Translations under genes and position numbers: made by a program | Assembly: GCA_034359265.1 (NCBI GenBank) | Contig: CP136896.1 | Coordinates: 23,219,501 to 23,283,500, forward strand | Direction: 5' to 3' | Length of the DNA: 64,000 nt | Source of the DNA: Canna indica | Taxonomy: Eukaryota; Streptophyta; Magnoliopsida; Zingiberales; Cannaceae | The notes under the pieces: model-generated | Database searches by the model: none | The model's input: only the letters and a program-made list of their open reading frames with translations | Told to the model about the DNA's origin: nothing | Part shown: positions 20,288 to 31,921 of the stretch, piece after piece | Position numbering within the stretch: the first letter of the stretch is position 1 | Layout: the number at the start of each line of letters is the position of its first letter

Positions 20288-23200
20288 CTATCTCTTCTTG
20301 ACACTTTTCTTCCTTTCCTTACAACTTTCTTGCGGAGCTGGGCATGCTTTTGCACTTTCTCCTCTTGGAAAATCAGTCCTATGCCAAGTGATGTCTTCAC
20401 TCAAATTTGTCGTTCTCAATGACATACCATCAGTGGATAACTCATTTTGTTGATACGCCTCATGAACTTCCAAGTGATCCTCGTCAACAAGCACCTCGAG
20501 CATATTATACAAGTCTCGAGGTTGATATTTTTGCACAACACACCAATCTGAATCAACTACATCTTTCACATAGAACACTTGTTCAGCTTGGTAAGAAAGC
20601 ACAAATGGTTCATTCGTCCGCTAAGCTCATGTGATGTTCAAGCATGTAAACCCATAACGATCCACTTTTATTCCTCGAGCCTGGCTGAAAACATCTCTCC
20701 AATCGTATTTGAAAAAACAACTTGGTTTCCTCCGAGGTATTGCAGTTCAACTATGTCACTAGCTTAGAACACCATAATAGTCCACGTTGCCAAGTTGTGG
20801 TTCTCCTCTAACAAAAACTCCACTAAGCGTTTGCAAGTCCTTCTCACGATCATGGGTATGGAATCTATAACCACTATTGATATAGCCCTTGTAGCATATG
20901 CAAGATGGATCAGGACCATAAGCAAGCGACAACAAGCTTGCATTTACTTGCTCATTTCCTTGGCGATATAGATTAGTAACCCGAGACAATTATTGATCCA
21001 TTACACTAATGTTTATAGATTAAGTTTAGAAAATAAATATATAAAGTATCAAATTACTTGTGCTTCAAACTAGCTTGAGAATTCCCTATCATGACGAACA
21101 TCTAAACTTCTCACATTTGTAGTAGGAGCTTCATTGAGTAACTCCTGCTTATGCTTTCTGTCACCACAATTTTATTTTATGGTTCTAATATATTATCCAA
21201 ATAAAAAGAGGTTTAGAAAGCTATGAGAATTTGTATCTTACTCAATGAATAGACGAAGTTCATCACAATTTTTTAGCACATATAATCGAGCTTGTGCTAT
21301 TTCTTCTTGATTGAGAGTCTGAGGTTGTGCTTTCCCCAAACCTCTACCGGATTTTCTAAAGACAGATAATCCACTGCTTGAAGTATTATCCCCTCCATCA
21401 GAGTTCCTTGGAACTCTATTATGACTCATCTCAACACCATCTAAATACATCGATCAGAAGTTCAAGCTTTCTTCTGCAAGATAACCTTAAGCAATTGAAC
21501 CTTTTGGATGATTTTTATTACGCACATAAGATTTTAATGTACGTAAAAACCTACAAACATGTGAAATTTATGAGACTGGTTATCAATATATTGTGGAGAT
21601 ATTTATCAATAATGTTAATCATCAAATACCTCTCCACGAAGTACATCTACCAAAATTGCACTGGTCCAACAATCGTAGCTTCATACACCAAATGGACAGA
21701 TAAGTGAATTATAACATCGAAAAATGATGATGAAAATACTCTTTCCAATTTGCAAAGTGTCAAGACAATTTGACTTTCTAATCGCTCCAAATCCTTTGTC
21801 TTCAAGACCTTTGAACAAATCTCGGTGAAAAGGCCACATAACTCGATCAACGCCTCACAAACATCCTTGGGCAGCAATAAGCGTATTGCAAGTGACATTA
21901 ATCGTTGCATGAGAACATGACAATCATGGCTTTTAAGAGAAGAAACTTTTTTCTCATGGTTCACACACTGAGATATGTTAGAAGAATAACCATCTGGAAG
22001 CTTAACCCCGTTCAAGAATTCGCACAATTTCAACTTCTCATTGGATGATAATGTTGTAATACCCGAGTTTCCTAATATAAAATTTTGTGGTGCAGCGCTC
22101 CGAATCGGGAGCTAGCGGGGTCGAGCCACGAAGTCGCCACGAGAAGAAGGTATAAATTAATTTTATTAAATTGATAACAAGAGCTATTTTATTATCTTGA
22201 GTTGGGTCGATGGAGCCAGATTTGAAGTCGTATTTGCGGATCGAGTGAGGGCTCGAATCAAGCTTAGATTGAGTCGTGTAGGGGTTTTTAAGTGAGAAGG
22301 GCATCAAGGAGGTGAGCCGCACATAGCCCATGGTAAAGGGAGAGAGGAGAAATCCAAGCGGTAGCGCGAGAAGTTGGTGTCGTCGTCGGAGATCGGAGTC
22401 GTTGTCACTTAGATCGTCTTCCTCTTTCATCAAGGTGAGTGGTTGAGCCTAGACTTGTAGGGTAGGCGTGTGGTTGACCCATTGAAATTGGGTTTTCTTG
22501 TCGATTCTCGCATGAATCTCGTTGTTCCCTCAAGGTTTTCCCATATTGTGATTCCTTTATGTTTATTGTGTCGATTGATGAATGTTTCCTCGATCTCTTC
22601 TCAATTCTTGGGGTGGCCGAAAAAGGGGAAAAGGAAAAAGGTCATGCCGAAATTTTCCCCGATTCCCGCGAGTAGTTTAAACCCCCTTAGATCGAGTTCC
22701 TTCCATGATTCATGATTTGGTTTTACTAAGATGTGGTCGGGCTCGGCCGAGCATTACTACCCTTGTTTAGGGTTCGGCAGAGTGGGGGGGGGAGGGGAAA
22801 AAACTCGATCAAATAAGGGATTATTTCTTTTAGGACTATGTTCGACGATTTAAATTTGCCGTTTAAATAATTGATGAGTGGATTGATGTTAGTAGTGGTT
22901 AAATTTTAAATTTTTTGAAGAGCATCTTCTCGAATGCACACATTTGGTTAGAATTTCGTATGGCATATAATATTGAGAAATTTCCTTCATCAAATTACTA
23001 ATGCTAGTATTGAATTTTTACCGTGTTAGTTCAATTATTACCTTGCTAAAATTTATTGATTAAATGCATAAATAAATTTCTTCATTGTTGCAAACATGTG
23101 ATTATTCATGGTAGTAAGTGTAGAACAATTTCCTTATAACTTAGATGTTTTGATATAACTGTATTTGAACATTTCTATGCTTATAACATGTGGTTTACAC

Positions 23201-26169
23201 TTAAGGAACATGGCGAATGACACTAGATAATTATAAGGAAATTATAGGGTGTTAATTGTTGGAAGAATCTGGACGTAGACAAGCTGGGTTTCACACCTAG
23301 AAATAAATCAGTGGGCACTAGTGTGCAACTAGTAGAGCCCGAAATGGGGGGACCTGATACGGGTGAATGCCCGAGATTAAATAAGAAAACTTTAGAACAC
23401 TCTGCTTGTGTATTGTGATTGAGATGGTCGGGCTGAGAAGCATTGATGGCCGAAACGACTAATGTTCGATTCAGCGGGTGATTAGGGTCTTGAGACTGCA
23501 CCAGCGGGCATGCCAAGTGTTAGACTCGAGTGGCAGAGGGTCTTGAGATTCCGTCAGTGGGCCACGCTGACGGTAGACCCGAGTTGGGTGGGACTAGCTA
23601 TCCCTAATCCGATGGGTACCTGAGACTAGACGACCATCCTAGTTGATGGGCCCGGTGATGATTGTTTGATATTACTTGCATGGTTGTATGGGCCTGTGTG
23701 GCTGAGTGTTGTATTGTGGTGGAGGCTGGGCAGGGCCGGACCATTTATGCAGTGTAAGGCCTTAGTGGCCAAGTGAAACTAGCTTTGTAAGAGCCGAAAT
23801 GGCTGCATTACTTACTCACATAAATTGGCCAATTGGTCGGTTACCATGATATGACTAGTATAGATTCCTTATATATATGTCTTAATGTTATGTATGTTAT
23901 TATACCGGGGATTTAAGTGGAGGTTCGGAAGAATCACTCATTGAGTTCCTCGTGAACTCACGATTTATTGTTTTTGTTTGCAGAGCCTGACCGGTGAGGT
24001 ATGGCTTGATGGCATGGTGCAGCTGGAGGGCAAGTGGTGACGTGGATCTCGTAGCAAGCAGCCGTATAGTCGTAGTCGTGTTGAGTAGAGTCGTTATGCA
24101 TGCACTGAGTGCTTTCTGTAAACTTTGAGTTGTTTTAAACCTTGAAATGTTCTTTTTTTAAAAAATAACTTGAATTATTTTCTTGAAACTTGACTTTGTT
24201 AAAACTGTTTCAAACATTTAATAAAGTTGGTGTTGTTGTTTTATTCATGATTTTTATGATAGTCTTGTGTCATTATTATATGTTGTTGGTTAGTGAATGT
24301 GGTAGGCTTTGGGGTTTCTACACATACCCTGGCCGGTCACGCGAGCCTGAGTTGGGGTGTGACAAATGTATAATATGAAGGACATAATAACACTCTACTC
24401 TTTGTCTCCACCGGATGAAGTTCCGATCTAATGCCCAACTCCTTTAGATCTAGTCGAGAGTTATAGTTGTCCTTAGATTTTTTGTCCATGTTCAACAGCG
24501 TGAAAAGCACATTATCACAAATGTTCTTCTCAATATGCATCACGTCTAAATTATGTTGCAACAATAGATTTTTCCAATATGGTAATTCAAAAAAGATGCT
24601 CCGCTTCTTCCAATTGCACTTCCAATCATCTCTTGGGATTTTCTTCCCTACTCCAAGTCTTTCTATTTCTTGCTCATATTCACACAATTGTTCCAATATA
24701 TCATCTTCAGATAATTGTGGGGGTTTATCCTCCAATTCCTTCTCGCCATTATAGTTCTTCTTGTCATTCCTCCATGCATGATCCATCGGTAAAAACTGAT
24801 GATGAGACATATAACACTGTTTCTTCCCATTCTTCAAATCAATAGAGGAAGTATATTTATTACAACAAGGACAAGCCCACCTTCCTTTTGTGCTCCATCC
24901 AGACAAATTGGCATATGTAGGAAAGTCATTAATAGTCCATAGCAAGGTAGCACGCATTTGGAAATTTTGTTTCCTAAAGGCATCATATGTTTCAACACCC
25001 ACATTCCACAAGTCTTTTAGCTCCTCAACTAGTGGTTGCAAACAAACATCAATTTTGTTTCCGAGAGCCTCAGGACCAGGTATTAGTGTTGATACAAAAT
25101 TAAAAGGTTTTTTCATGCACATCCATGAGGGTAAATTGTAGAGTGTCAGCAGAATTGGCCATGTACTATGAACAGAACTATTGTGCCAAAAGGGTTAAAA
25201 TGCAAGGTCCACCTCATCAAGCCTTTTCCACGCTTCAGTATTTGTCGGATGCCTTAAAGTTTCATCTTTGATGCGCCCCACATCGTGCCACATCATTTCA
25301 GTGGCGGTCTTTGATGACATAAACAATCTCTGATGCCTAGATTTTAATGGAAAATATCTTATGGATTTTACCGCAATTCTTTTGGGTTTCGAAGACGACG
25401 AATCATCATCCATTTCTCTTTTCCATCTAGAAGCCCCACATGATGAGCAGTGATCAATGTGCTCCTTATCCTTCCAATAAAGCATGCAAAAGTTCTCACA
25501 AACATCTATTTTCACATAGTCGAGACCTAGATCTCTAATGAATTTCCTAGCTTCATAATAAGAGTCAGGAATAGTCTCGAGTCAAAATGCCTTTTTCAAG
25601 AATTGGAGTAAGTCTGTAACTCCCTTGTTACTCCATCCATTACGACACTTTAAATGCAGCAAATTCACAAGGAAAGAAAGTTTAGAATATTCAGAGCAGC
25701 TAGGAGAAAGCATCGTCTCCGCATCTTTCAACAATCTATAAAACTTTTTCGCTTCCTCATTTGGTTCTATATCATTGTTTAGCTCGTCACCAATTCCACT
25801 GCTCATATGTGGCACCCCTAGCCCCTCCTACAATATTGTAACTACATCATCTGCATACTCTTCATCTAACTCCTCATCATTTGCATACACTTCATCTGAC
25901 TCCTCATCATCCTGCACAACGACATCTTCCTCTTCACCATGAAAGTACCAAACAATGTAACTTTGCACTATCCCTTTCTTACACAAATCATACTTAACAT
26001 CTTCTCTAGATTTCAAGTGGACATTGTTGCAATTAACACTTGGACATTTGATTATGTTATCATTTCGAGTTGAATTGCGAAAAGCATAGTAAAAAAATTG
26101 ATCTACTCCTCTCATATATTCTGCACTAAGCCTGTGAGCCTTCAGCCAACTCTTATCAATATTATTCAT
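20288..26169 (-). pseudogene. TNP2-type CACTA transposase gene, interrupted by a solo LTR
   Basis: It reads right to left. 26169-25828 is the transposase-associated N-terminal domain (DKSWLKAHRLSAEYMRGV). 25815-25195 holds LSFLVNLLHLKCRNGWSN and the CSSCGASRW cysteine pair. 25122-24370 is the Transposase_21 core (LIPGPEALGNKIDVCLQPLV, WACPCCNKYTSS, HNLDVMHIEKNICDN). After the LTR, 22033-21640 is the DUF4218-like region (KLCEFLNGVKLPDGY, KSHDCHVLMQRLM, HLVYEATIVGPVQF). 21450-21238 reads YLDGVEMSHNRVPRN. 20989-20759 (YRFHTHDREKDLQTLSGVFV) and 20602-20288 (QVFYVKDVVDSDW) form the DUF4216-like tail. The N-terminal half stays in one frame but has in-frame stops near 25828, 25582 and 25195. The LTR lies exactly within coding sequence. 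The gene is inactive. Confidence 0.85.
22055..24364 (-). mobile_element. Solo LTR of a Gypsy element
   Basis: The 2310-bp insertion has the direct duplication AATGT at 22050-22054 and 24365-24369. On the - strand it starts TGTCACACCCCAACTCAGG with GTGACCGGCCAGGG following, and ends GGGTATTACA. These ends match the LTRs of the two full Gypsy elements in this window (TGTCACGCCCC... and TGTCACACCCC...). No internal region is present, so it is a product of LTR-LTR recombination. It carries no genes; open frames inside it have no recognisable motifs. Confidence 0.92.
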
Positions 26170-26728
26170 AGATAAAGCAATATTTAACCTCTCAAATAAA
26201 TTAAAGTAGACCTAATATAAGTAAAAATATAAAAAGATATTAATAATAGATCCAGAAACAAATATGAAAATCACTAAAACATAAACATATATATATTATT
26301 GTTAATTAGAATATTTAACTCTGAATCAGTAATTACTCTACCAAAAACATAGATGAGTGAAGAAAATGAACAAATTTGAATATTAGTAAGAAAAAGAAAA
26401 AACACACGGAACAACTTATATTATTGCAATTTACTAACTGGGAGTACATTACTTGCGCTGGTATGTTTGAGTGACCTTAATAATTCTTGGGCAGCAAAGA
26501 AACTTCTAAGACCACTCAATCAATTGAAAACATCTTATGTTAAAATAAGGCCAAGAATGGAAACATAGCAACAAAAAATAAGTTCCCATGTGCTTATTGA
26601 GTGTTACTCTAAAAAATTGAGTGTTCTTGAAGTCATATTTTTTTGTACTCTAAAAAAAGGAAAGATTTTTGAATCTAGAGAAACAAACTAAAACGAACAA
26701 GAAGAAAAAAGAAGAGTAATAGCTAGGA
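26170..26728. other. Non-coding CACTA sequence 5' of the TNP2 gene
   Basis: AT-rich sequence between the TNP2 start (26169) and the signal-peptide ORF. It could be an intron of that ORF or the transposase leader. No motif was recognised. Confidence 0.4.
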
Positions 26729-26842
26729 TTACTGTCTTGCCAGTTCAAAAAACAGAGTATAGAAAATCTCACCATCCATGAAGGTTGTGGCCAGCTGAGA
26801 TGCAACACAAAGAAGCAAGAGAGTAGGAAGTAAACCCTTCAT
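26729..26842 (-). CDS. Small ORF with signal peptide, possible captured exon
   Basis: This is a 37-codon ORF starting ATG at 26842. The first 20 residues, MKGLLPTLLLLCVASQLATT, look like a secretory signal peptide: a basic n-region, a leucine-rich core and a small-residue end. A GT donor at 26772-26771 would end a 70-nt first exon after ATGGATG. Upstream on the - strand are a CT-rich leader and a TATA-like box (separate entry), as in a real plant promoter. It lies inside the CACTA element, upstream of the transposase gene. Either a host gene's promoter and first exon were captured, or the transposase leader encodes it by chance. I do not recognise a protein family. Confidence 0.35.
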   Translation of the reverse strand: MKGLLPTLLLLCVASQLATTFMDGEIFYTLFFELARQ

Positions 26843-26985
26843 CTTTACCTATGTTTCTGTGTGTGTATGTGTCAGAGAGAGAGAGAGAGAGCGCTCAGTG
26901 GATGAAGCAAATTGAGAGGGGGGATGAGGAGGCTTTAAGAGGTTGTCCATCAAACACAAGAGACTTGGATTTGTTTTTTATATCT
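26843..26985 (-). promoter_or_regulatory. Promoter-like region: TATA box and CT-rich leader
   Basis: On the - strand TATAAAAAAC lies at about 26984-26975. A (CT)n run at 26893-26875 and an ACACAC stretch follow, before the ATG at 26842. TATA to ATG is about 135 bases. The arrangement resembles a plant core promoter with a pyrimidine-rich 5' UTR. It could drive the small secreted ORF or the transposase gene. Confidence 0.35.
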
Positions 26986-27352
26986 CAAATGCCACTACCC
27001 TATCTAGTTTTTTTTTTCTAAACAAACAAGCCATGAAAACAGGGAATCTCTGGTTAATAACTAGCTCACATGTCTCATTACACTCGAACCATGATTAGAT
27101 CATGAGAGATGTTAATCTCAATCTTTTATCTTTGCTCATAAGTATTCCTACTTTGGTCATATAAGGATTAAAATGCAACAACATTGCAGGCACTAAAATC
27201 CTCAAGTTATGAAACTCTGACCAATTTTAAACAATAAAAGTGTGTCCTAGCAAGGGTTGCATTTGGCCTCATAATCATAAAACATGCTCTCTGCTCTTTG
27301 GGTGTTACTGGTATACATGACCAATGCCATATCCTCCGGAGGTATTTCTTAC

Positions 27353-27471
27353 CTTATCTTCTACAGATAATGCCTTCAAAATCAGTGACGGACAAAAGTT
27401 TGACAAATCCACATGAGCATCCTGCATAGTACTTAGCACGCTCCCAACTACTAACTTAATTTCTGTTGCTA
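27353..27471 (-). other. Exon-like segment of unknown origin
   Basis: The - strand frame is open from CAG at 27474 through VVGSVLSTMQDAHVDLSNF and LILKALSVEDK to AAG/GTAAGA at 27352. It is bounded by plausible acceptor and donor sites. It might be a piece of a host gene carried by the CACTA element. No family was recognised. Confidence 0.2.
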
Positions 27472-27914
27472 CTGAAATGGTACATGACAATCATCCAACT
27501 ACTAACTTCATGTAGCAATACAAGAATCGGACAAGAAACCAGTCAAAATAGCTTTAATGCTATGTTTCCCCACCAACAATTGAGCACAATACATAATAAT
27601 AGTACAAACAAATAATTCGTGTACTAGAAAAAACACACAGAACAAATATGCAACTACCAAAAACTTAAAATCAAATGAAACAATGTGTGCATAAAAGGAT
27701 AGAAAATACTAGAAACAAGCATTAATCGAACAAGCACAATCTATACGATGATGATCTGGTACTCGTAGGGAGGAATCGGGCAGGAAGGTTAGGGATTGGG
27801 GGTAGCGAGTGAAGCTGATGAAGTAATGTTGATGGAAGTGGAGTATTACTATAGTATCAAGAGTGTTGATGAAGTAATCGGGTAGGTGGTGCAGACGGTG
27901 GAGACGGTGGAGAC

Positions 27915-28257
27915 CACTACAAAAAAATAGGATATCACCAACGGATTAAATCTGTTGGTAATAGTCAAAAATCCCATGGTAATAGTCAAGAATCCGTTGG
28001 TAATACTAATACCAACGGATTTTCATTGGTAAAATCCATTGGTGATACTCTACTAAGTATTACCAACGGATATTACAATTGTCCGTTGGTATTACCAATA
28101 GATAAAGATATAATTGTTGGTAATTACCAACAAATGAGTTGGTAATTTTGTTGGTAATACCAACAAATGATATATTTGTTGGAAATTTTGTTGAAAATAC
28201 AAATAAAATAAGTTTGTTAGAAATTATTTGTTGGTGAAAGTCCATTTTCTTGTAGTG
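27915..28257. mobile_element. 343-bp non-autonomous CACTA, nested
   Basis: The left end is CACTACAAAAAAATAGG and the right end TTTTCTTGTAGTG, flanked by GAC (27912-27914) and GAC (28258-28260), the 3-bp duplication expected of CACTA. The interior is made of CCAACGGAT and GTTGGTAAT motifs in both orientations and has no coding capacity. It sits inside the larger CACTA. Confidence 0.88.
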
Positions 28258-28326
28258 GACGACACAATGTTGATGAAGTATCTCTGCGAGTGGAGACGGT
28301 GCAGCAGGGATACTGTAGTATCTCTG

Positions 28327-30526
28327 TGTCACGCCCCAAGTTCAGGGTCACTTGACCGGCTAGGGTATACGTGCCTATACCCCGTAGCCTAACCCATGCA
28401 CATGTCAACTCATAAAATAGCGGAATAAACAACAACTTTTATTAATAAAAAGAACCAAACCGATTTTCATTTCAAAATAGTAAGATTTTAAATAATTAGC
28501 TCAAGTGCGGAAATAAATAAATCGAAGAGCAACAGTTCTTTTGACAAATAAAAGACTGAATAAAAAAATATGAATGTCCCCACACTATTACAACTCCAAA
28601 TACCAAAACAACAGTGCATGACAACCTACTATAGACTCGACTACGACCCCTAGCTAACTAGGACTGCTATGTGATCATGTGGCTCCTCTGCCCTCCAGCT
28701 GCGCCAAGTGCTCTAGCCCACCTCACCGGTCAGGCTCTGCAAAATAAAATAACGACAACGGGTGAGTTCAAAGAACTCAGTGAGCGGTTCTACCAACCCT
28801 CACAAAAAAAAATCACAGATAAGATGCACAAGGTAAAACTCCTGACTCAACCAGGAAAATGTCACAAGGGAGTGACCTGCTAATAGGCCATCCGGCCACC
28901 ACCTACCCGAAGGCAGCCAACACCCAAACGGTGAAGAAGAACAGGCCTAAGCCTACAATGCCCTAAGGCAAACAACACATACTAGGATAATCGGGAAGGC
29001 CCTCCGAACTTAATTATCCTAGTATAAATAAACTCGGGAGCAATCGGGAAAGGCCCTCCGAACTTGCTCCACGAGACACGTAGGGACAATTGGGATTCGC
29101 CCATCTGAACTTGTCCCTTTAAGATATCGTAAGAGTAATCGGGTAGACCCTCCGAGCTTACTCTTAGAAGATATCACATGAATAATCGGGAAAGACCCTC
29201 TGAACTTATTCCTTAAAACCGCCTCGGCGATAATCGGGTAGGCCCTCCAAACTTATCCCACGAGGGCAACTAGAACAATCGGGAAAGGCCCTCCAAACTT
29301 GTTCTGCAGGTCGGGAATTTGCCATCCAACCTCCCAGGCCTAGCTCGCAATCCGACTCCTCGACGAGCCTCTCCGCCATTCATAAAGATATGGCGCACCA
29401 TGACCTAAGTTATGTCTTTCCTGCGGTGTCTCATGGGTGCTCCTATTGGAAAGTGTCTCAACACTCCAATGCTTGATACCAACTCTTAGACCCGTAATGT
29501 AATAAACCCGTGTGGTTTTATTTCATGCATAAACTTCTCATGTTGGTTCATAACAGATTATGCTGACCCTTTTACCCAATTTTAATTATGTAATTAAAAT
29601 TTAGTTCACCACAATTAGGATTTTGTTTTAGGATTTTGTTTTAGCTTACTGTTCTGACTGAAACTAATGTATCTAATCCGAATCTGGTCTCCAGAGTATA
29701 TCCTATATTTATAAACTATGTTTTCTGATCGAAACGATAGGTTACACCTCTATGTTCAGAGAAATACAACCACCACAACATGCATTACAAAAATAGCACA
29801 GATTCATCATCTCAGCATAAAATTCCAGCAGCATTGAATTTTTAGCATGTCATGAAAATAAATCCGAAAATTCATAAAAATTAAATCCTTAATTCACCAA
29901 CATATCATAATTATAACATTTAGATAATTCTCACAAAAACCATATTTTTTTAACAAGATTATCAAGCACTGCCATCATCTTTAATCAAGAACAATCTTTA
30001 AGATCATGCATTTAAATCAAGAAACCATCTTGCAAAAACCTTCATGGCATCAACATCAAGATCCTAATTTTCATAAAACATGATTTTCTCCAAAAATCAC
30101 AGATTAACTACTAAGCGGGGCGGTGGCTGGCGGCTCCTCCTCTTTCCTCAAAAGCTGGTGTGGCTCCAATAGGAAGCCACAAGCCAAGGGGTGGGGGTTT
30201 TATACTCCCTCCTCAACCCTAATTCCTCTAATCCTTTATTCAACCCGCATCCGCCTCAAGCCAAACTCGAACCCGCTAACTTAATTAATTCTATTCTCCA
30301 CATAACCATCCAATACATGCACATAATTAAACAATCATGGAATACAACATAAAATTAAATAAATCTATTTACACAAGCAAAATTCACATAACTCATATCC
30401 TACTTACCCGAGCTCGCAAGCTCGCACCGGAACATGAGTCGACTCGGCTCGACCTCGAACTAGTCCGCTAGGCTGGCAAACACAACCATAAGGAAAAGAA
30501 TAAAATTAAATATCTAGGATATTATA
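28327..30526 (-). repeat. Gypsy element 1, 3' LTR (left)
   Basis: It begins TGTCACGCCCCAAGTTCAGG and ends CTAGGATATTATA, where the other LTR ends TTACA. It contains the seven-hairpin array at 28979-29305. Relative to the right LTR it retains about 29690-30055 but lacks the segment matching 36400-36980. Confidence 0.92.
28979..29305. repeat. Array of seven hairpins with variable arms (left LTR)
   Basis: Each unit has a near-constant centre (TCGGGAAAGGCCCTCCGAAC) flanked by arms that differ between units but pair within a unit. Arms are ATACTAGGATAA/TTATCCTAGTAT, GGAGCAA/TTGCTCC, AGGGACAA/TTGTCCCT, TAAGAGTAA/TTACTCTTA, GAATAA/TTATTC, GATAA/TTATC and AGAACAA/TTGTTCT. Several stems extend further with one-base bulges. 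Present in both LTRs. Confidence 0.9.
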
Positions 30527-30541
30527 ATCCTCCCTCCTTAA
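30527..30541 (-). other. Gypsy element 1 polypurine tract
   Basis: The - strand sequence TTAAGGAGGGAGGAT abuts the left LTR. This is the plus-strand priming site of reverse transcription and fixes the orientation of the element. Confidence 0.75.
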
Positions 30542-30649
30542 AGAAAATTCATCATCGAATTTCAAAAAGGAAAATTTAGAACTCACCAAATCGTCGAACA
30601 ATGAAGGATAATGCTCCCTCATATCCTGCTCCACCTCCTAGGTGGCCTC

Positions 30650-31798
30650 TTACCCGGAATGGTGCTCCCACCTGACCTCAACTGGCTGCTCCTCATAGGA
30701 GACTGCTGAATCCACCTCTACTGCGGGAGGCTCAATCACATGGGACTCATCCCGAATATACTTCTTCAGCATAAACACATTGAACACTAGATGTACTCGG
30801 TCCATACTATGAGGTAAGGCCAACTCGTATGCCACAGCTCCCCTACGCCGGAGAATAGGAAACGGCCCAATGAACCTAGGGCTTAGCTTTTCTTTCTTAC
30901 CAAATCTCACCACCCCTTTCATAGGGGACACCTTGAGGAATACCATGTCCCCCTCAGTAAACTCTACCTCCCTGGCCTTTCCATCCGCATACATCTTCTG
31001 GCGACTCTAAGCTGCCAACAGCCTCTCCCTGATTAGCTTCACCTTTTCCACTGCCTCCTCCACCAGGTCAGGTCCCATCATGAGGGAATCCCCTACCTCA
31101 AATCAACCTACGGGCGACCTGCATCTCCGCCCATACAATGCCTCAAATGGGGCCATCCCGATGCTGCTGTGGTAGTTGTTATCATAGGCAAACTCAAACA
31201 AAGGAAAGTGCCTCTCCCAACTACCCTCTAAATCCAGGACACATGCTCTCAGCATATCCTCCAGCATCTGAATAGTCCGCTTTGACTGACCATCTGTTTG
31301 AGGGTGAAACGCAGTACTGAACCGAACCTGAGTGCCCAAAGCTTCCTGGAACCAATGCCAAAAATGAGCTATGAACTGAGCACCCCGATCTGAGATGATC
31401 ATCACAGGAACACCATGATATGCGACGATCCGATCCAAGAACAACCTCGTATACTGCTCAGCTGAAAAGGTCATCCTGACTGGTATAAAATGTGAAGTCT
31501 TGGTTAGACGATCCACCACTACCCAAGTAGAATCATTGCCCTTCCCAGACTTTGGCAATCATGTCACAAAATCCATGGTTATCTTCTCCCATTTCCACTC
31601 TGGTACTTCTAGGTTCTGGAGCAACCCTGCCGACTTCAAATGCTCAGCTTTCACCTGCTGACACACCAGGCACTTAGACACAAACTCGGCCACTTCTCTT
31701 TTCATGTCTTTCCACCAATAATTCTTCCTTAGGTCCCGGTACATCTTCGTGGTTCCCAGATGCATAGTGTATGTGGACCAATGAGTCATCTCTAACAC
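30650..31798 (-). pseudogene. Gypsy element 1 integrase with C-terminal chromodomain region
   Basis: 31798-31559 carries the zinc-binding module (YWWKDMKREVAEFVSKCLVC then QQVKAEH). 31558-31103 carries the catalytic core (RLTKTSHFIPV, MIISDRGAQFIAHFW with the second Asp, FHPQTDGQSKRTIQMLEDML with the Glu, FAYDNNYHSS). 30994-30650 is the C-terminal region (EGDMVFLKVSPMKGV, LSPRFIGPFPILRRRGAVAY, HLVFNVFMLKKY, ending VRWEHHSG). Stop codons separate the blocks, including one between the zinc-binding and core blocks. The expected chromodomain tail after HHSG is cut by a stop at 30650. Confidence 0.85.
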
Positions 31799-31921
31799 CT
31801 ATCTATGAACCTCTGCCATATTTGGCACCACTATCTTGTTCTTAAACCTCAGAACGCCCTCCGAGTCCACACTGAGCCCATTATCAACATCGCCTCTCCT
31901 GGCCAGATCCTTAGTGAGAGC

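Noticed and set aside
22470..23516. Open frames within the solo LTR
   Set aside because: They lie wholly inside an LTR with exact target duplication, are short and lack domain features.
28979..29305. Repeat-and-variable layout that superficially resembles a CRISPR array
   Set aside because: The variable parts are the pairing arms of hairpins, not unrelated spacers, the unit length varies, and the array lies in a plant LTR duplicated at the other end of the element.
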